Source: an uncultured Clostridia bacterium (GTDB lineage: Bacteria; Bacillota; Clostridia; Christensenellales; Aristaeellaceae). From it: DNA of 5,572 bases. Under the pieces are notes generated by a model, which had not been told where the DNA came from, searched no databases, and was given only the letters and a program-made list of their open reading frames with translations. The position numbers and the translations under genes are program-made. Of this stretch, positions 4,675 to 5,572 are shown in pieces (position 1 is the stretch's first letter; each line of letters opens with the position of its first letter). Where the stretch lies: positions 1 to 5,572 of the forward strand of contig CAMKAE010000151.1 in the NCBI GenBank assembly GCA_946410395.1, in the 5' to 3' direction.

Positions 4675-5490
4675 ATGCGCAGAATCCTGCTGATCCTGCC
4701 GCTGGCCGCGCTGCTGCTCTTCACGGCGGCGCCGGCGCTGGCCGACGGCGCGCTGCTGATCGACGCCACGGCCACGCAGAGCGTGACCACCAGCGAGGTT
4801 TATGTCAACGTGACCTGCCCCGCGCAGGGCACCGTCACCGTCACCGTGTCCGACGAGCACGGCGCGGTATATTATGAAGGCCTGCGCGGCGACGTGTCGG
4901 GCTGGTTCTATACCGGCGACCTGTACCTGCCCCTGCAGGAGGGCACCACGCGCTACCGGGTGGACGTCTCCTCCGAGGCCGGCGCGTACAGCGTGAACGT
5001 CACCCGCACCCAACCGCGGATCGCCGGCGTGAAGGCCTACGCCGCCGGCTTTCCGCTCAGCACGGTGTACAGCAGGGCCGGAAACGTCTGCGTGACCCTC
5101 GTGACCCCGTCGGACGGAGACGTCACCGTGCCGCTGGTGGCCGGGGGCATTTACCGGCTGGGCAGCGTGATCCTGCACGTCTCCGGCGGAACGGTCACCG
5201 CGGAAGCGTTGCCGGAGGAGGGCGCGGGGGCGGAGATCACCGCCGGCCGGGTGTACCTGGCCTCCGGCGTGGAAGACGTAATGGCCCTGGCGGACGGCCG
5301 CTTCACCGGCGCGGCCGGCGCGCTGGGCATGCCGATGTCGCTGGGCGATGCGGAGGTCGTCGCCGTGATGGTGGAGCTGACCGTGTCCTTTGACCCCGCA
5401 TCCCTGCACAGCACCACGGCGGATCCCCAGCCCGGCCAGACGCAGCGCTGGCAGCGCATGGTGGACCTGGATGAGGACACCGTGGGATAA
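4675..5490 (+). CDS. Secreted protein of unknown function, probably beta-rich
   Basis: 271 residues. The start at 4675 is preferred over the in-frame ATG at 4669 because AAGGGGG (4661-4667) is seven bases from the first but only one from the second. Residues 1-23 are a signal peptide (MRRILLILPL, hydrophobic core, ALA) with likely signal peptidase I cleavage before D24. There is no lipobox, C-terminal membrane anchor or LPxTG motif, so release outside the cell is expected. The mature part has alternating hydrophobic residues and Thr/Val-rich strands (for example EVYVNVTCPA 41-50, GTVTVTVSDEHG 52-63, TRYRVDVSS 92-100), like an immunoglobulin-type beta sandwich at about 35-112, then a second Gly/Val-rich region (about 130-237) and a short polar tail. 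Only two cysteines, C48 and C139, occur in the mature protein. I recognise no catalytic motif. No clear promoter is seen in the 108 bases after the tRNA terminator. Codons are very GC-rich. Confidence 0.85.
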   Translation: MRRILLILPLAALLLFTAAPALADGALLIDATATQSVTTSEVYVNVTCPAQGTVTVTVSDEHGAVYYEGLRGDVSGWFYTGDLYLPLQEGTTRYRVDVSSEAGAYSVNVTRTQPRIAGVKAYAAGFPLSTVYSRAGNVCVTLVTPSDGDVTVPLVAGGIYRLGSVILHVSGGTVTAEALPEEGAGAEITAGRVYLASGVEDVMALADGRFTGAAGALGMPMSLGDAEVVAVMVELTVSFDPASLHSTTADPQPGQTQRWQRMVDLDEDTVG

Positions 5491-5527
5491 GCACACGCAC
5501 ACAGTCCCTCTCTTCCCGAAATCAACA

Positions 5528-5550
5528 TAAATAGTACGAAGTACTATTTA
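5528..5550. promoter_or_regulatory. Perfect AT-rich palindrome, probable operator
   Basis: TAAATAGTAC (5528-5537) and GTACTATTTA (5541-5550) are exact reverse complements around GAA. There is no GC-rich stem and no T-run, so it is unlikely to be an intrinsic terminator. It sits 38 bases after the secreted-protein stop and five bases before an ATG at 5556. This is the layout of a repressor site in front of a regulated gene. The core AGTACnnnGTACT recalls operators I associate with PadR-like regulators in Clostridia, but that is from memory and not shown here. Confidence 0.6.
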
Positions 5551-5555
5551 ACACC

Positions 5556-5572
5556 ATGAATGAAAATACTTC
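5556..5572 (+). CDS. Possible start of a further gene (cut by the window edge)
   Basis: An open frame begins ATG AAT GAA AAT ACT TC (M-N-E-N-T-) and runs off the window. No Shine-Dalgarno sequence precedes it; the upstream bases are the palindrome arm and TTAACACC. If it is a gene, the mRNA may be leaderless or the true start may be elsewhere. Five residues do not allow identification. The palindrome next to it is the main reason to suspect a gene, perhaps an autoregulated transcription factor. Confidence 0.3.

Noticed and set aside
4582..5502. Minus-strand open frame of 306 codons opposite the secreted protein
   Set aside because: His/Gly/Ala/Arg-rich composition with no family resemblance; the plus-strand frame has a signal peptide and ribosome binding site, and this one reads through the intergenic region.

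Overview
The window looks like chromosomal DNA of a Gram-positive anaerobe of the class Clostridia (Bacillota), probably a gut or rumen lineage. This rests on strong AAGGAGG/GGGGGA ribosome binding sites, a sugar ABC transporter of the three-gene Bacillota layout with no ATPase gene beside it, an Ala/Leu-rich signal peptide ending AFA-EE, fairly GC-rich codon use, and sigma-A-like promoters. The genus cannot be fixed from the sequence.

Layout. Positions 1-59 hold the last codons of an unidentified plus-strand gene, followed by an intrinsic terminator (70-105). From about 4240 down to 114 on the minus strand runs one carbohydrate (CUT1-type) transporter operon: a regulated promoter with a long leader (about 4284-3988), the extracellular solute-binding protein (3987-2725), an intergenic stem-loop with a T-tract (2707-2670), a MalF/UgpA-type permease (2650-1688), and a MalG/UgpE-type permease (1691-114) that overlaps the previous gene by an ATGA. 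The second permease is the most unusual object here: 525 residues instead of the usual 270-300, because about 220 residues are inserted after its first membrane helix.

Divergently, on the plus strand, a near-consensus promoter (4327-4355) drives a tRNA-Thr(CGT) / tRNA-Pro(CGG) pair (4371-4528) that ends at a clear intrinsic terminator (4531-4565). Then comes a secreted protein of unknown function (4675-5490). The window closes with a perfect AT-rich inverted repeat (5528-5550) just before an ATG that may open another gene.

How the parts work together: the binding protein captures a sugar or oligosaccharide outside the cell and the two permeases form the channel. An ATPase encoded elsewhere (MsmK/UgpC type) would power import. 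The stem-loop after the binding-protein gene would make that protein more abundant than the permeases. The 383-base gap between the binding-protein gene and the tRNAs is not empty: it carries two divergent promoters, a pair of 11-bp direct repeats upstream of the operon promoter, and several dyads in the operon leader.

I found no CRISPR array, transposase, toxin-antitoxin pair or recognisable defence system. The best candidates for something undescribed are the extracytoplasmic domain of the MalG-type permease and the operon's regulatory region.
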